64,000 nucleotides of DNA from Linum tenue (GCA_946122785.1 CAMGYJ010000002.1:62521703-62585702), one strand, 5' to 3'. Shown: positions 34,826-46,584, numbered from the stretch's first letter. Numbers and translations: made by a program. The notes: generated by a model from the sequence alone, not told the origin.

Positions 34826-37725
34826 TTTCTGCTTTTCGGATCAATCCAAGTACTTACTCTTGCATGATTTTGAGGGCCACTCTGGATGCAGGCTCTGGGA
34901 AGGAAGGGAACCCACGGATCTTGGTCAATCCACGTATCATCCCCGGATCCAATAACCTTAACAGCTCCTAGATCAATGACCTTTTTAGACTCCCACAGAC
35001 TCGCCCAGATCCAAGATGGTCTGCTTCCTTTTTTAGCCGAGAGAAAATTGCCTCTGGGGAAATAAAGTCCTTTGATGAGCCGGCTCCAGAGTGAATCAGT
35101 GTTGTTCATAAGCCTCCAGGCTTGTTTGGCAAGCAGGGCCAGATTGAAATCTCTGAAGCTTCGGAAACCCAAGCCTCCCTCTGATTTTGGGGTACAAAGA
35201 ACCTCCTTCCTGCACCAGTGGAGGTTGCTTTTCTGCATCGACCCTGACCAGAAAAAATTGCTAAGGAGAGAATCCATTTTCTTCGTCAGTGAAACTGGTA
35301 GAAAGAAAAGGCACATGATGAAAGTAGGAATGGCCTGGATAACCGACTTAAGAAGTACCTCCTTTCCTCCATGTGATAGAAGTAGGCTCTTCCATGCTTC
35401 CCCCATCTTTTCCATCCTTTGGATAAGGAAGTAGAATGTTTCCTTCTTCGAATTTCCCCATTCTGTTGGAACTCCAAGATATTTTGAATGACAGTTGGAG
35501 GATGCAAATCCAATGTGATTGATGATATCATTCTTCTCTTCTGCTGGACCATTCGCGCTGAAGAAAATAGAGGATTTATGTACGTTAACTTCTTGACCTG
35601 TCACTGCCCCATAGTCGTTGATGACCTCTAGAATTTTTCCAGCCTCCCGGATGTTAGCTTTCCCAAATATGACCGTGTCATCCGCAAAAAGACAGTGAGT
35701 GAGAGTAGGGCATCTCGAGTTGAGTTTAATTCCCTTGATCCGTTCTTCCCTTACTGCTTTATCAACTAGGAACGTGAGGGCATTAGACATAAGGATGAAG
35801 AGGAAAGGGGAAAGAGGGTCTCCTTGTCTAATGCCTCTCGAGGGACTGAATCTCTCTGAGGCTTCTCCATTGAACAAAACCGAGAAGCTAACAGTACGGA
35901 TGCAAGCGCTGACCCATTTGCACCATCTCTCATCGAACCCATATCTCCTTAGGAGGGTCTCCAGACATTCCCACTCCACCATGTCGTAAGCCTTTTTCAT
36001 ATCCAACTTCATCATCATATCTCTTCTATTGCCGAGCTTATGATTCTTGAAATGGTGAAGAGCTTCATGAACGATAATGATGTTATCTTGGATGAGGCGA
36101 CCTCCAGTGAATGTTGTCTGAAGCTCAGAGACTAAAACGGGTGTCCATTTCTTCAGTCGGGTAGCGATAATCTTTGAGATGATTTTGTACCTGAAGTTAC
36201 AGCAGCTGATGGGTCGAAATTGGCCAATTGTCTCTGGGTGGTCTACCTTTGGTACCATCACAATGTGTGTATCATTCCACCCTTCAGGCATACTAGCTGA
36301 TTCAAAGAAATCCTTAACTTCTCTACAGAGGGTTTCACCCACAGTATCCCAATATCTTCTGTAGAATTTTCCCGAGAACCCATCTGGGCCCGGTGCCTTT
36401 CTCGCTCCAAGAGAGAACACTGCTCTCCTAATTTCTTCCCTAGTCACTGCTGCACAAAGGTCCTCATTCATCTCTCCTGTTACCATCGCTGGGAATCCCT
36501 GAAGTAGGTGGGTAAACTCAGTGGTATCTCTAGCCTTGAAAAGTTCTTTAAAGAAACCAACCGACAAAACCTTTAGCCCTGCCTCATTCTCAATCCAATT
36601 TCCCACCTCATCTTTAAGGCGAAGGATTCTGTTTCTATGCCTTCTGTGAATAGTGCTAGAATGGAAGAAGGAAGTGTTCTGATCCCCTTTTTGAAGCCAA
36701 AAAACTCTAGAGCACTGACTCCAGAATGCTTCCTCCTCAAGCCAAATTCTGGTCAATTCTGCTGTAAGGGTCTTCTCTTCCTCCACATTTTCTGGAGTAC
36801 GAGGTGGTTGCTGGAGAATCTCGAGTCTGGACCCTATTTCACTCTCCCTAAGAATATTATTCTTATGGAAATCTTTCGCCCATGCCTTCAGTTCTCTCTC
36901 GCATTTGTTTAACTGATTGCTCGATGGCCCTCCTGGATCCCACTCCCTGAAAACAATCTCTTTGCATTCGTCTTTTTCCAGCCATCTCTCGTCCACTCTG
37001 AACAGTGTTCTTCTTCTTCTGTTACCTTGATAGTGGAAGTCGATTCTGATTGGGCAATGGTCAGAAGCCACCATCTTTTCATGGAATACAACCGCTTCTC
37101 CAAACATCACTCTCCAAGATGGCGAGCACAGCACTCGATCCAATCTAACTCTAACCAAATTTGGGCTAGAGCGTTTATTGGACCAGGTGAATGGGTTGCC
37201 TTTGAAATCAATGTCAATGAGGGCATTGTCAAAAATGAACATTTTGAAAGGTTCCACATTATCGTACCTAAGTGGGCACCTCCCTTCCTTTTCATATTCA
37301 TATATAGCGGCATTAAAATCCCCAACGATGACCCAACTATCATCTCTACTACTCCAAAGAGAGCTTAAGTGCTCCCAAAACTCCCTTCTACCAACAACCG
37401 TAGTCGGGGCATGGACAAAAGTACAAAAAAATTTCTTCCCCATGTCGATGCTAACATCCATATAATACTTATCACTACTGATTACATTAATACTAATACC
37501 TTCCTTCCACCATAAAGCGAAGCCCCTAGAAGAGTTGATCGGTTCGACATACTCTTTATTGGGGAAAACTCTAAGACTTCTCCTATGTTCTTCCATGAAT
37601 TCTTCGTTGTTGCTAGTTTCCATAAGGAAGACAATAGAAGGGCTGTGACGTCGAATAAGACGCTTAGCATAACTTCTCGTAAGGGGTTGGCCAAATCCCC
37701 TACAATTCCAACTTACAATATTCAT
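34768..37725 (-). CDS. LINE ORF2, endonuclease and reverse transcriptase part (frameshifted 3')
   Basis: 985 codons from ATG 37725 (MNIVSWNCRGFG). The APE-type endonuclease fills about residues 1-225, with GDFNA at 135-139 and a later SDHCPI. Reverse transcriptase follows with CLFADDTVIF near residue 680. The enzyme nicks DNA and primes reverse transcription of LINE RNA at the nick. The frame ends at 34768 after a frameshift around 34780-34825. The remaining zf-RVT and RNase H domains lie in the next frame. Confidence 0.92.
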   Translation of the reverse strand: MNIVSWNCRGFGQPLTRSYAKRLIRRHSPSIVFLMETSNNEEFMEEHRRSLRVFPNKEYVEPINSSRGFALWWKEGISINVISSDKYYMDVSIDMGKKFFCTFVHAPTTVVGRREFWEHLSSLWSSRDDSWVIVGDFNAAIYEYEKEGRCPLRYDNVEPFKMFIFDNALIDIDFKGNPFTWSNKRSSPNLVRVRLDRVLCSPSWRVMFGEAVVFHEKMVASDHCPIRIDFHYQGNRRRRTLFRVDERWLEKDECKEIVFREWDPGGPSSNQLNKCERELKAWAKDFHKNNILRESEIGSRLEILQQPPRTPENVEEEKTLTAELTRIWLEEEAFWSQCSRVFWLQKGDQNTSFFHSSTIHRRHRNRILRLKDEVGNWIENEAGLKVLSVGFFKELFKARDTTEFTHLLQGFPAMVTGEMNEDLCAAVTREEIRRAVFSLGARKAPGPDGFSGKFYRRYWDTVGETLCREVKDFFESASMPEGWNDTHIVMVPKVDHPETIGQFRPISCCNFRYKIISKIIATRLKKWTPVLVSELQTTFTGGRLIQDNIIIVHEALHHFKNHKLGNRRDMMMKLDMKKAYDMVEWECLETLLRRYGFDERWCKWVSACIRTVSFSVLFNGEASERFSPSRGIRQGDPLSPFLFILMSNALTFLVDKAVREERIKGIKLNSRCPTLTHCLFADDTVIFGKANIREAGKILEVINDYGAVTGQEVNVHKSSIFFSANGPAEEKNDIINHIGFASSNCHSKYLGVPTEWGNSKKETFYFLIQRMEKMGEAWKSLLLSHGGKEVLLKSVIQAIPTFIMCLFFLPVSLTKKMDSLLSNFFWSGSMQKSNLHWCRKEVLCTPKSEGGLGFRSFRDFNLALLAKQAWRLMNNTDSLWSRLIKGLYFPRGNFLSAKKGSRPSWIWASLWESKKVIDLGAVKVIGSGDDTWIDQDPWVPFLPRACIQSGPQNHARVSTWIDPKSRKWKEELFQGHVSLQKEMLF

Positions 37726-37882
37726 GGATCGCGAGGTGGCATTTGGCGAACCACTGCTGCCCTTGTGTCACTTTCTTCTCCATCCCCTATGTCTTCACTT
37801 GTCGATTGAGCTTTGCTTCTTTGGTGCTTCTTCTTCTTACTCCTTCCTTTCACTCCTCCTGCAAACATAGAGCTAGATGGGC

Positions 37883-39253
37883 TCAAAGTAAAACCGTTTC
37901 TCCTGGGCTTAGAATAGATTGGCCCTTTCTTTTTTTATAATTTCGGCCCATATCTCCTTCCAATTCCCCCTGAATGTGTTGGTATGGACTCTGGGTCTGG
38001 GTGTTGAGTTGCCTGGGCTCCATGTCAATTCTTGGGCTGGCCTGTGAGGTAGGGTTTCCAGGTCCAAGTGACACCTGGGCTCCCATTTGAAACCTTCTCC
38101 CTGCCTGCCGCTGCGCCTCTTCCCCTCCGTCGAGACTCAAACTCCCCTGTAGTGCCGCCGATGCTTCCTCCAAATCCCGTTCCAAATTTCTTGCCCCCAT
38201 ACCTTCCCTGTATTTCCCCTTCATCCTCCACCTATTATTCCCTTCTTCCTCCCTTTCATCCTCCTCCAACCGGCGTACAGTGAATCCCGGTGGGATTTGG
38301 GGTTGAGCTTCTTCCTCTCTTCTTGCTGATGTGAAATCTGCTGCCACCAACGTCTCTGTGCCATCGATTAATCCCCCCGAGCTGTAATGGTCCCTCCAAG
38401 CTTCAGGGTCGGTGGATGGACACCAAGGCTCTTCTTCAATCCTGCTTCTGCTACTGCTTGATTTGTGGGGGGAATCGATCCCTGCCTTCAGCTCAGAGGT
38501 GTAGATGTCGGAGAGCTTGACCTGGCCTCCCTTCTTCCTCTCTTCTTTCATTCTTGTACATGTCGGCCAGTTGTGACCGATTCTCCCACAAAAATAACAT
38601 AGCTCGACGAGTCTCTCATTTTTGAAGGTGATCACTTCACAGTACTCTCGACCAGTTACTTCATCCGTGGAGGGGAAGTCGAAGCCCGTCGGGACTGGTT
38701 CACTAACCTCCATTTTGACCAGCATCCGGATGAATCTTCTGTAGCCGTGGAAGTGGAGGCTGGCTCTGTCCATGTCAATGAACTTGCTGAAATAGAAAGT
38801 TCCTATTGAGATTACATTCTGCTCACTTCTCTGACTCTGGTGTAGACCATGAATCTGCACCCAAACCGCAAGCTTGTTCATGGGCACTGCTTCCGGATCT
38901 CCTCTGCCCTCGTACTTTGACAAAGCTGTCATAGTGTTGGACAGACTCCATGGTCTTTCAAGCCAGATTTTCTCACGGATCTTGGCATCTTTGAAGGTAA
39001 AGATGAACAAGTTTTGTGCTTGAGTTGGCTGAACTCCCACTTCCCCGTATTTCCCCCAGGCATATCTGGCCGCCCCTGAAGCCTTTGCCAAATCCACCTT
39101 GTTCTCGGTGAGCATCTTCCCCAGTAGCATTGAAATCCCCCTGCCATTGTTGGTAGTCAGCTGTGGGCGAGAGCCCCTTCCTCCTGCTGAAAAAGGACTG
39201 CTGCGCTCGGTGCTCAATCGGCCAGCCCTCTCGGTCAGGTCGTTGATGTCCAT
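37883..39253 (-). CDS. LINE ORF1 (gag-like, DUF4283 and zinc knuckle)
   Basis: From the ATG at 39253 (MDINDLTERAG) 456 residues are open. It has a DUF4283-like region (LAVWVQIHGLH, FIDMD) and one CCHC zinc knuckle, CYFCGRIGHNWPTC (C-X2-C-X4-H-X4-C). The C-terminal part is charged and low in complexity. ORF1 proteins bind LINE RNA and form the transposition particle. The frame is open 5' of this ATG to 39580, where an amber codon separates it from a further in-frame ORF. Stop at 37883, 157 bp before ORF2. Confidence 0.85.
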   Translation of the reverse strand: MDINDLTERAGRLSTERSSPFSAGGRGSRPQLTTNNGRGISMLLGKMLTENKVDLAKASGAARYAWGKYGEVGVQPTQAQNLFIFTFKDAKIREKIWLERPWSLSNTMTALSKYEGRGDPEAVPMNKLAVWVQIHGLHQSQRSEQNVISIGTFYFSKFIDMDRASLHFHGYRRFIRMLVKMEVSEPVPTGFDFPSTDEVTGREYCEVITFKNERLVELCYFCGRIGHNWPTCTRMKEERKKGGQVKLSDIYTSELKAGIDSPHKSSSSRSRIEEEPWCPSTDPEAWRDHYSSGGLIDGTETLVAADFTSARREEEAQPQIPPGFTVRRLEEDEREEEGNNRWRMKGKYREGMGARNLERDLEEASAALQGSLSLDGGEEAQRQAGRRFQMGAQVSLGPGNPTSQASPRIDMEPRQLNTQTQSPYQHIQGELEGDMGRNYKKRKGQSILSPGETVLL

Positions 39254-39580
39254 CTTGATTCTTTTGCCCTGTTTTCTGTGGATTCTAGAAGTTGGGGGGT
39301 TGGGTGTGAGCAAAGTTTGTAAGAGGAAGAGAGGATTTCTTTCTGCAGGAACAGGGGTATGGGTTTCCTTCTTTCTGCTCTCTTCTTTCTTAAAAGCTCT
39401 CCCTCTAAGTGAGGTAGCATTAACTCCCCCCAAATCTTGGTAGCAATCCTTCTTTTCAAAATCTTCATAGAGCCTCTGTTGACTAGATCTTCCCCTGTTC
39501 TGCTTTATGTCTTCCTCCCTATCAGCTCTTGGCTCAATGTTCTCTTCACTCTGTCCCAAATGGGGTCTGTGGGTTACAGG

Positions 39581-39931
39581 CTACACCCTCCCCCCTCTTC
39601 TGTTCGGTCGTACCTCCCTTCTCCTCTGTTTGATCTGACTATGAAGAGCTGATCTCCAGTCTGGAGGCTTCCAAATCCATCCTTTCCTTATATTTATTGT
39701 AGAGTTTCCACTGACTTGTCCACTCCTCTTCAGCCTTTTTACTGCTGCTGCACTACGGTCTCTTCCCTCTGCTTGTAAGCCATTAATACTAGGATGATCT
39801 TTCCCTTTGGCTATAATGGCCTTCTGTTTGCTCTCGGCAAGAGCTGGATAAGTCCCAGCACTGGGGACGGAAAAGGAACCGTTGGAAGGTTCAGAGAAAA
39901 GTTCCGTTAGAGAGAGGTAGGAGAGAGACAT
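39581..39931 (-). CDS. Short 5' ORF of the LINE, in frame with ORF1
   Basis: A 116-codon ORF starts 17 bp inside the 5' end of the LINE (ATG at 39931) and ends at TAG (39583-39581). It is in the same frame as ORF1, and no other stop lies between the two. It is basic (VKRLKRS, QIKQRRREVRPNRR). It may be the original ORF1 N-terminus cut by one nonsense change, or an independent upstream ORF. No domain was recognised. Confidence 0.5.
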   Translation of the reverse strand: MSLSYLSLTELFSEPSNGSFSVPSAGTYPALAESKQKAIIAKGKDHPSINGLQAEGRDRSAAAVKRLKRSGQVSGNSTINIRKGWIWKPPDWRSALHSQIKQRRREVRPNRRGGRV

Positions 39932-39963
39932 GTTTTTCGTTTAAGTGTTACAATTTAATAGTT

Positions 39964-40268
39964 AAACCTTTCATTTTAAACAAAATAATAGTCAAACTTT
40001 TTCGAAAAACAATTGAATAACCAAACCGTTAACTTTCCGTCTGATTAACTGTTAATTGACTCTCACGTGACAAAATATTAAGTGAGCTTGAAATTTTTTC
40101 TTAGCTGGCAATAAGTCAAACGTTGACCTTGCCACATGGATATACATTCTTTTTATAAATTATTTTTTTTAGAAAATTAAAATCATAAAAAAAAGATGGC
40201 TTTCATCTGTTCCCTCTTTCTAGCCTAATCTCTTTCATCCCTATCCTCTGACCTCTGCCAAATCAACT
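39964..40268. other. Intergenic DNA; probable former upstream region of the PPR gene
   Basis: Immediately beyond the 5' target duplication of the LINE. Before insertion this sequence would have joined the PPR gene at 33598. It contains CAATTTAATAGTTAAACC and AATAGTCAAAC repeats but no gene. Any native PPR promoter upstream of the insertion point would be here. Confidence 0.5.
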
Positions 40269-41754
40269 GCTATTTGCCGCCCGATAAATTATTATTTGCC
40301 GCCCATGTTTTAAAATAAAATGACAATTTTGCCCTTAGCTTTTAAACTAAGGTTTGCCGAAAATTGGAAAAAATAGATTCGACGAGAATTGTCGTCGTCT
40401 CCTACCTTCCTCCCTATGATTCTGACCTGGTCGTCGACAAGAGCCAAACGCCGAAGCTCTATCTTTTTTCTTTGTTCCCCTTTTCCCTTTCATTGTCCCC
40501 TGCGTCGCTTCATCCAACCTGCCACCAGCCACCCCGCAAAGACATCTGAACCATTCTCTCCGACGACCACGAAAACACCGCCGCAACTCAATCTGGTGGC
40601 TGCAAACTAGGCGCCGTTGTTGGGAAAGAAATCGTCGGGTTTGGACTCCAGAAATCGACGTCGATCTGGCCTAGGAACGCGGTCCGACGCCGACGATCGG
40701 ACGGTTGCCGTCGATGTTTTTTTTTTTCTTAAAAAAACATTTTTAATTATTTACAGTTAATTAAATATTATATTAAATGATGATTTGTGATAATTGCTAT
40801 TTATGTCGACATTGATTTTTGAAGTTCTTTTTTTTAGGGATTGAATTTGGAAGTTCTAAACATGGTAATTGTTTTCCATTTTTTGGGCCGAAACAATGTA
40901 ACTAATAAAATAAATTTATATAATTGAAGGAATTAACGGATTACTAAATCAAATTGAATGTGGAGTAAGCGTGTGGTTTAATTTACTTTTATTGATTCCT
41001 AGTTTCCTACCCATTACCAACAGTAATTGTATTTACATAATTAAAAACGAAAACACTTAATTATAAAATACCAAAATTTTCTCTAATTAAACAACGTCTA
41101 ATTCTATTTCCCTAATTAGCTATCTGTTTTTTGTCAAAATAAAAAATTAATAATCGAAAATTACCCTTAATTAAAACACATTAAAACTATAATGAATTCA
41201 TTTACAAAAAAAAGAAGGAAAGCAACGTTTTATTCCATTTCGTTAATCAGTAGGATGAGCTAAAGGAAAGTAATTAATTAATAAAGAAAACAAAGTTTAA
41301 TTCCATATAGATGTTTAGGTGGAAATTGGAATGATTATAGTAATTTAACTCCATTTCGTTAATCTGTAGCCTTGTACACAATTAACATAATAATGTCAAT
41401 AACCCCTCTAATCCATCTCACTCACGGGAGAATATTTGGTAAAAATTATTAGTTACTAAAAATTATAGAGTTTAGTGCTAATTAAGCGGGCCACTTAAGG
41501 TAATTATTTTTTAATTTAATTAAGGAAAGTTTAGATTATGGCATGGAGAGTGCGCATGTATAATTGCATTCCACATTAACTTCTATATCATTAACTTTTA
41601 TAATTTATTGTTAATCGCATTTCAACGTTCAAAATAATTACATAAAAAGTAAAAAAACGACCCCAACTATTGTTTCTTCTTCCCTCTGCAATCTCACTCA
41701 TTATAGATACTCGTTTCTCAGATCATTGTCGGACAGTGAGCAATGGTCCGCCGC

Positions 41755-42165
41755 CGGCGTCGGACAGGGTCTGCTCCCAGACGGCGGACGGGGTCCTCTT
41801 CCAGGCGGCGGATCCCGTTCGCTCGCATGCATCAGACGGGGTTCGTTCCCGGATGGCAGACGAGGTTCGCTCGTCGGCGTCGGACGGTCGTCGGACGCTG
41901 TTTCCCGAGAAAAACAAATATCACCGCCGGTGCCGAATTCGTTTTCGGCGATGTTGATTTGATGTTTCACGGTGGAAACTCTTGCGGTGCCGTTTGATCG
42001 AATGCACCGCTGATTGCTGAAATCGAGACGACCGTCAAATATCCGCCGCCGAATGTCGGCGTCGTTGATTTGATCGATGCACCTCTAAATGGTGAAATCA
42101 ACGTGACCGTCAAATATCCACCGCCAGGCGGTGTTGATTTGATCGATGCACCTCTGACTTCTAAC
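41755..42165. repeat. GC-rich minisatellite-like repeats inside the TIR element
   Basis: 41755-41890 repeats GACGGGGT(C/T)CGCTC-like blocks every 25-35 bp. 41995-42165 repeats a 68-75 bp unit (TTGATCGATGCACCTCT, then GACCGTCAAATATCC) two to three times. Open frames here reflect the repeat and not a gene. Confidence 0.65.
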
Positions 42166-42629
42166 CAAGAACGACCGTTACTACGGTTCGCACCTCTCCA
42201 AACTACGTTCGAACGAGGGTGTTTGAGTTTTGGGGAATCTACGCTACCGCTACTCCTATGGAGATTCCTGTGGAGAGCTCCGCGACTACGACTACTTCTA
42301 CCAACTATGGAGATCCTTCCTGGAAGGAGAGCTCCGCGAAGGAGTTACAGAGAAAAAAGGTAAATTTTGACAGATGTGTTTCTGTGTTGATTTTTGGTTC
42401 TCCTTTCTCTCTACTTGCTCCGCTGCTCTTATTCGAAAAACAGCTTCGTGGTCTTCACGCTAGGTAGAACCGCTTCCTCAACTACTCCGTTGTGAACTCC
42501 CACGTGTCTCAACCGTCTTGATCTCCTCCTCGCTCGAGTTGGTGTGAATCTCACGCGATGTCGTTTTCTTCCCCAAACAGCTCTGTTTGCTTTTTTACTC
42601 CACGACATTGTTTTATATCAAACACTGTC

Positions 42630-43200
42630 GTTTGCTAATACAGCGGTACCGTTGGGCTTACTCGCGGTACCGTTTTTAATTAATACGCACCGCTTATCAA
42701 GGCCTCCCGCGACATCGTTTTTACATCCGCGGTACCGTTTTAGTTCTCCGCGATGCCACTTGTCTCCATGCGGTACCGCTTCTCCCCTTCTGACAAGGAA
42801 TAAAAATAATAATAATAATAACTCCTTTTCCAATACCTCTACTAAACGCGCGGCCCACCTCTTATTTTCCGGTACACAGTGTCATTTCCAGTGTCGCGGT
42901 ACCGCTGAGCTTCCTTGCGGTACCGTTTTTCTGCTTCGCGGTATCGTTTTACCCATCCGAGATGCCGCTTGTCTATACGCGGTGTCGTTTCACTCTCCTT
43001 CTCCGATAAGGAATAAAAACACACTCCTTTTCCAACAACAACACCAATCTTGCGGCCCATGTCTCACAACAATTGTTTTCTAGTAAACAATGTCGTTTCA
43101 AGTACCGCGATGTCGGCGAGCTTCCTTGCGGTGTCGTTTACACTCTCTGCGACATTGCTCGATTCTGAATGACATTGTTTTTTTGTCTTGCGACATCGAA
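42630..43200. repeat. GCGGTACCG motif cluster
   Basis: Six exact GCGGTACCG copies and many variants (GCGGTATCGTTT, GCGGTGTCGTTT, GCGACATCGTTT) occur at intervals of about 20-60 bp, usually followed by TTT. An (ATA)n run lies at about 42807-42824. Two longer blocks (around 42640-42840 and 42890-43045) look like diverged duplicates, both with AAGGAATAAAAA and ACTCCTTTTCCAA. Confidence 0.8.
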
Positions 43201-43488
43201 TTAAATGCCGAGACTAATTAATGCGGCATTTAATTCAGTCCAAATTAATTTTAGGTGTAAACAGACGCAGTCCTCTTGCCAGCGTCGGAAGAGATCTGGC
43301 GTCGGCGGTGATGATCTAGCGCCGGCGATGAAGGTCTGGCGGTGATGGTCTGGTGCCGGCGGCGATGCTAATCTGCGGGTGGTGTCATGGTGGTATGAAG
43401 CTTGGTATTATAACGACTAAGGATAAAAATGACATTTTTATTAAAATCATGGGCGGCAAATAGTAAATGTACGGGCGGTAAATAACAA

Positions 43489-44403
43489 CCCTCCTCTACG
43501 AAACCCAGCCCGTCTCCACCATCTCAATCTTCCAGCAGCAGATTCCCAGTTCATATTGATCTCCACCAGATGAATACGATTAACTTTTCCCTTAAAACAA
43601 CAATTGAATGTCACTTCCCTCACCCAAAACCTCCATCGCCCCGATTCCCAATTCCAAAGTCCATCTGAAACGACCATCCGCTGCCGAATCTCGCTTCCCT
43701 CAACCAAAAGCTCCACCGTCACTTCAGATCCCGAATTCCATCTGAAATGATGAGTCGAATTCCATCCCGAATTCCGCATTTGAAACTGCCTCCGTCCCTT
43801 TTCGATATCACCGTCACTTCAGATCTAAGTTTTAGATATCACCGTCGTCGGATTAGTGATGAGACTGACTCTTGATTGGCGAAATATGGGTTGGATAGCG
43901 TCGATTGAGAGAGGGCGATGTCCCCTCCCTCTCGCACCCGATCTCCTCTAGCGGCAGCAATCGACGACGGATCCGCCATTGCCAATGGGAAGAAGCTCTT
44001 GCTTGCTGCTGCTTTCACTTTTCCTTCTTCTTCTTCTTCTTCTTCTTAAACAAGGCCCTCTGCCTTTGAATCTGAAGCAGAACAAAAAACGGTTGTGGGA
44101 GCCCCTGCAACCACCCCTTCCTCTACCCCGCCACAACTACTCTCCGTTCATCTACTTCGCACTGGGCAGAATCTGGAGTCACCGCCGCCGTCAGAGGCTT
44201 CTCCGCCATTATCGGCTGAAGATTTCAAGCGAAGAACAAGGCGTTCAAGCGGAAGTTGGGGATTTCTTCATTCCCGGTGGAGTCTCGTTGGAGAAACCAA
44301 GCTGCACAAACGGAAGAATAGGGATTTCCGTTTTTTCTTTTCAATTTTATAATTATAATTTAAGTATTTATATCATTATAAATTTATAATTTTATAATAA
44401 TTC
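43489..44403. other. Intergenic stretch with a (CTT)n microsatellite
   Basis: Mixed GC content with a CTT run at about 44025-44047. The open frame 43979-44389 runs through the microsatellite and lacks any recognisable domain, so it is not called as a gene. It may be 5' leader-like DNA. Confidence 0.4.
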
Positions 44404-44412
44404 AACAAAAAT

Positions 44413-45589
<1,177 letters not shown>

Positions 45590-45655
45590 AACAAAAATAT
45601 AAAGAAAAAATATATAGGCTGACGTGTGCACATATCTTGATCGTGGTAGAACCAG

Positions 45656-45658
<3 letters not shown>

Positions 45659-45704
<46 letters not shown>
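45659..45704. repeat. (AT)n microsatellite
   Basis: About 23 AT repeats without interruption. Expected to be length-variable. Confidence 0.95.
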
Positions 45705-45707
<3 letters not shown>

Positions 45708-45875
45708 TTTAAGCCAGTTTAAACAAAATAATATGTAGAAATCCATACAATATTGTCAAAAGCGTGTATATACGTAGAAATGTTTTGGTGATCTAGAAGC
45801 GTAAAATCGTAAGCTTTTAAATTTAAAAACAAGTTTTAAACAACATAAGTTATAAAAATGGTTAATAGCATTTTG

Positions 45876-46000
45876 TACCCCTCTACTATTACAAATTAAC
45901 AAACGTACCCATCTACTATTACAAATTAACAAACGTACCACTTTACTAATATTTTGCACAAACATACCCTTCTAATATTAAAACGTAACGAAAATACCCT
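45876..46000. repeat. 30-bp tandem repeat, four copies
   Basis: Units starting TACCC(C/A)TCTACTATT lie at 45876, 45906, 45936 and 45965. The first two are nearly identical and the later ones diverged. Confidence 0.8.
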
Positions 46001-46196
46001 TTCGTCCAATTATCTGTTAAGTGGCCGTTAAATAGATTGAAAAATTACCAAATTACCCCTCATTTACGAACTCTCATAATTTATGTTTTAATTATTTTAC
46101 ATCTCTAACCAAGTAATTAAAAAACTAAACCTACGGAATCCCAACCTTTCAACTCACCAGACTCATCAACTCCGGCAGCCTTTTCAAGTTTCATCG

Positions 46197-46550
46197 ATGG
46201 CTGGAGCAGGCTTCAGCGGCCACTTCCTCGCTACTTGCACCCCATGTCAAGGTGGGGCAGCGGTAGAACCACCGTCCGGCGGAAACGAAGATGTGTTAAC
46301 GGAAGTGAGGTTGAAGTACGAAATCGGTGGCGGCAGGGATGAGGAGTTCGTAAGATTCTTGGTAGAGAAAGAGGCTGTCCATGTATTCAAAGTTGGTCAA
46401 AGTGTGGATTTTGACGAATGGGTCAGCGACGTTCGTACTGAAGCCATTAATTGGTTTACTGAAGTTTTAAAACGCGATTGGGCCTGCATTAAATTTAGCA
46501 ACTACCAAATAAATTACATTGGGATTTCCTACAATAACTTGAACTCTTGA
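46197..46550 (+). pseudogene. Cyclin-D-like N-terminal fragment (tentative)
   Basis: A 117-codon frame whose middle reads DEEFVRFLVEKEAVHVF and then VRTEAINWFTEVLKR. This resembles the start of the cyclin box in plant D-type cyclins (pattern E.. +.E..AI.W), which bind CDKs at the G1/S step. The LxCxE retinoblastoma motif is not evident. After KR the sequence becomes unrelated (DWACIKFSNYQ) instead of continuing the cyclin box, so it is a truncated copy, or the first exon of a gene whose other exons are not nearby. Moderate to low certainty. Confidence 0.4.
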
Positions 46551-46584
46551 AGTAAGGTAACTTGAATTTTTTTACCTACGATAG

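Larger units (their letters stand above)
33614..39948 (-). mobile_element. L1-like LINE, near full length (about 6.3 kb)
   Basis: Flanked by a perfect 15-bp target duplication TACAATTTAATAGTT (33599-33613 and 39949-39963). On the minus strand it runs from a 5' region at 39948 through ORF1 and ORF2 to an A-rich tail (33612-33621, seen as T on the plus strand). ORF1, endonuclease, RT, zf-RVT and RNase H are all present. One ORF2 frameshift and an amber codon in the 5' ORF make it defective, but the intact duplication and long frames indicate a fairly recent insertion. Confidence 0.95.
40269..43488. mobile_element. Long TIR element (about 3.2 kb), possibly MULE-type
   Basis: About 68-bp inverted ends: GCTATTTGCCGCCCG at the left matches the complement of the right end (CGGGCGGTAAATAAC), and both continue through ATTTGCCGCCCATG and ATGACA/ATGTCA to CCTTAG. 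Each TIR contains TATTTGCCGCCC or a close variant twice. No clear target duplication was found. The interior has no transposase: AT-rich DNA at 40700-41660, then GC-rich short repeats to 43200. A short open frame at 40364-40549 is unassigned. Confidence 0.7.

Noticed and set aside
40364..40549. Short frame starting MEKIDSTRIVVVSYLP, faintly like sugar-phosphate synthase starts
   Set aside because: Only a few residues resemble the family and the rest is low-complexity Ser/Leu/Pro. It lies inside a TIR element.
41670..41997. Overlapping open frames on both strands
   Set aside because: They arise from GC-rich minisatellite repeats open in several frames, not from a gene.
43979..44389. 136-codon frame with a poly-Leu stretch
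   Set aside because: The Leu run comes from the (CTT)n microsatellite and the remainder matches no domain.
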